Notes under the pieces: model-generated
The model's database searches: none
The model's input: only the letters and a program-made list of their open reading frames with translations
What the model was told of the DNA's origin: nothing
Made by a program: the position numbers and the translations under genes
From: 66-474 sp963771735
Lineage (GTDB): Bacteria > Pseudomonadota > Gammaproteobacteria > Xanthomonadales > Rhodanobacteraceae
Reading direction: 5' to 3'
Length of the DNA stretch: 64,000 nt
Assembly (NCBI GenBank): GCA_963771735.1
Contig: CAVYUN010000002.1
Span: 1,116,001-1,180,000, forward strand
Part shown: positions 62,917 to 64,000 of the stretch, in pieces
Layout: each line of letters opens with the position of its first letter
Position numbering within the stretch: position 1 is the first letter of the stretch

Positions 62917-63798
62917 GTGACAACCAAGAAAGGCATCATCCTCGCCGGCGGTTCCGGCACGCGGCTGTATCCGGTCACGCACGCGGTCAGCAAGCAGCTG
63001 CTGCCGGTGTACGACAAGCCGATGATCTATTACCCGTTGAGCGTGTTGATGCTGGCGGGCATCCGCGATGTGCTGGTGATCAACACGCCGCACGAGCAGG
63101 CGCTGTTCCGCAACCTGCTGGGCGATGGATCGCAATGGGGCATTCGCATCGAGTACGCGGTGCAGCCGTCCCCGGACGGCCTCGCGCAGGCATTCCTGAT
63201 CGGCCGCGATTTCGTGGCCGGCGATCCGTGCGCGCTGGTGCTGGGCGACAACATCTTCTACGGCCACGGTTTCACCGAGTTGCTGAAGCGCGCCTCGGCA
63301 CGCGAGCACGGCGCCACGGTGTTCGGTTATCTGGTGCGCGATCCGGAGCGTTACGGCGTGGCCGAGTTCGACAAGAGCGGGCGCGTGATCGGGCTGGAGG
63401 AAAAGCCCGCCAAGCCGAAATCCAATTACGCCGTCACCGGCCTGTATTTCTACGACGAGCGTGTGTGCGATTTCGCCGCGCAGCTGAAACCGTCGGCGCG
63501 CGGCGAACTGGAAATCACCGACTTGAACCGCTGTTATCTCGACGACGGTTCGCTGATGCTGGAACAGCTCGGGCGTGGTTACGCGTGGCTCGACACCGGC
63601 ACCCACGAGTCGATGATGGACGCGGGCAATTACATCGCCACGGTCGAGAATCGCCAGGGCCTGAAGGTGAGCTGCCCCGAGGAGATCGCCTTCCAGCAGG
63701 GCTGGATCGACGCCGCGCGCGTGCGCGAGCTGGCCGCACCGCTGGCCAAGACGGGTTACGGCGAATACCTGTTGCGGATGGTGGGAGCGTGGCCATGA
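62917..63798 (+). CDS. rfbA: Glucose-1-phosphate thymidylyltransferase RmlA
   Basis: A 293-residue nucleotidyltransferase making dTDP-glucose, the first step to dTDP-rhamnose. KKGIILAGGSGTRLYPVTHA is the nucleotide-binding signature; SKQLLPVYDKPMIYYPLSVL, LVLGDNIFYGHGFTELLKRA, VAEFDKSGRVIGLEEKPAKP and WLDTGTHESMMDAGNYIATV follow in order. The GTG at 62917 is preceded by AAGGA and gives the standard N-terminus; an in-frame ATG at 62869 would add 16 basic residues and overlap the nuclease gene. It overlaps rmlC by 4 bases. Confidence 0.95.
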   Translation: MTTKKGIILAGGSGTRLYPVTHAVSKQLLPVYDKPMIYYPLSVLMLAGIRDVLVINTPHEQALFRNLLGDGSQWGIRIEYAVQPSPDGLAQAFLIGRDFVAGDPCALVLGDNIFYGHGFTELLKRASAREHGATVFGYLVRDPERYGVAEFDKSGRVIGLEEKPAKPKSNYAVTGLYFYDERVCDFAAQLKPSARGELEITDLNRCYLDDGSLMLEQLGRGYAWLDTGTHESMMDAGNYIATVENRQGLKVSCPEEIAFQQGWIDAARVRELAAPLAKTGYGEYLLRMVGAWP

Positions 63799-64000
63799 CG
63801 CAGCCGCGACTCAAGCGCATCGATACGCGATTGCCCGGCGTGTGCGTGATCGAGCCGGTGGTGCACGGCGACACGCGCGGATATTTCTTCGAGTGCTTCC
63901 ATGCCACGAAGTATGCGGACATCGGAATCGACGCGCGGTTCGTGCAGTCCAACGTTTCGCGCTCGGTCAGGGGCGTGTTGCGCGGCCTGCACTATCAGTG
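63795..64000 (+). CDS. rfbC: dTDP-4-dehydrorhamnose 3,5-epimerase RmlC (5' part only)
   Basis: The first 68 codons of the gene lie in the window and it continues past the right edge. The translation RLKRIDTRLPGVCVIEPVVH, GDTRGYFFECFHATKYADIG and QSNVSRSVRGVLRGLHYQ is the RmlC cupin N-terminus; the final His begins the active-site region. The enzyme epimerises C3 and C5 of the keto-sugar made by RmlB. The ATG overlaps the rmlA stop (ATGA), so the two are coupled. Confidence 0.94.
   Translation, partial: MTQPRLKRIDTRLPGVCVIEPVVHGDTRGYFFECFHATKYADIGIDARFVQSNVSRSVRGVLRGLHYQ

Overview
The window is 64 kb of GC-rich bacterial chromosome (about 65% by eye) with dense gammaproteobacterial gene order. 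The order ruvX-yqgE-tonB-gshB followed by pilG-pilH-pilI-pilJ-chpA matches Pseudomonas aeruginosa, while the pilB-pilC-pilD arrangement, the xanthomonad-style PdxH C-terminus, the MutT-ThiE fusion and several repeat families point to the Xanthomonadales (Rhodanobacteraceae or Xanthomonadaceae). The species cannot be named from this window alone.

Layout. 1-2.7 kb (minus): ruvX, yqgE, tonB, gshB. 3-14.3 kb (plus): the Pil-Chp chemosensory operon that controls type IV pili, with an unusual ChpA and a ChpB homologue that lacks the methylesterase domain. 14.3-22.3 kb: housekeeping genes (rsmE, bioA, an inositol-monophosphatase-family gene, dodecin, an orphan OmpR-type regulator, pdxH, a BtuF-like protein without signal peptide, yggT, proC). 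22.4-32.2 kb (minus): an MdtABC-type RND pump, with mdtC frameshifted, and a proton-peptide symporter. 32.4-34.7 kb: thyA, folA and the mutT-thiE fusion. 34.8-41.3 kb (minus): coaE, a phosphoethanolamine-transferase-like protein, pilD, pilC, pilB. 41.7-53.9 kb (plus): a surface-sugar cluster of three glycosyltransferases, an epimerase and a pseudaminic acid pathway (pseB, pseC, pseF, an associated methylase, pseG, pseI) in which a formyltransferase-like gene stands where the acetyltransferase PseH would be expected. 54-60.7 kb (minus): a flippase, two large paralogous multi-membrane TPR proteins and the pilin gene pilA. 61.2-64 kb (plus): the dTDP-rhamnose genes rmlB, rmlA and rmlC, interrupted by a small GIY-YIG nuclease gene with a repeat.

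How the genes fit together. Two themes dominate: type IV pilus assembly and control (Pil-Chp operon, tonB, pilBCD, pilA) and cell-surface glycan synthesis (Pse and rhamnose pathways, glycosyltransferases, flippase). The two GT-C-like membrane proteins beside pilA suggest pilin glycosylation, which is an inference.

Cautions and oddities. At least seven genes (mdtC, coaE, a glycosyltransferase, a sialyltransferase-like gene, one TPR protein, pilA, rmlB) carry one-base indels that split otherwise good reading frames. Because coaE and rmlB are normally needed, sequencing or assembly error must be excluded before calling these pseudogenes. At least three inverted-repeat families are scattered through the window. 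Some copies lie in frame inside coding sequences or supply a start codon. A low-GC block (about 49.85-51.86 kb) begins in the middle of pseG and ends exactly at pseI.
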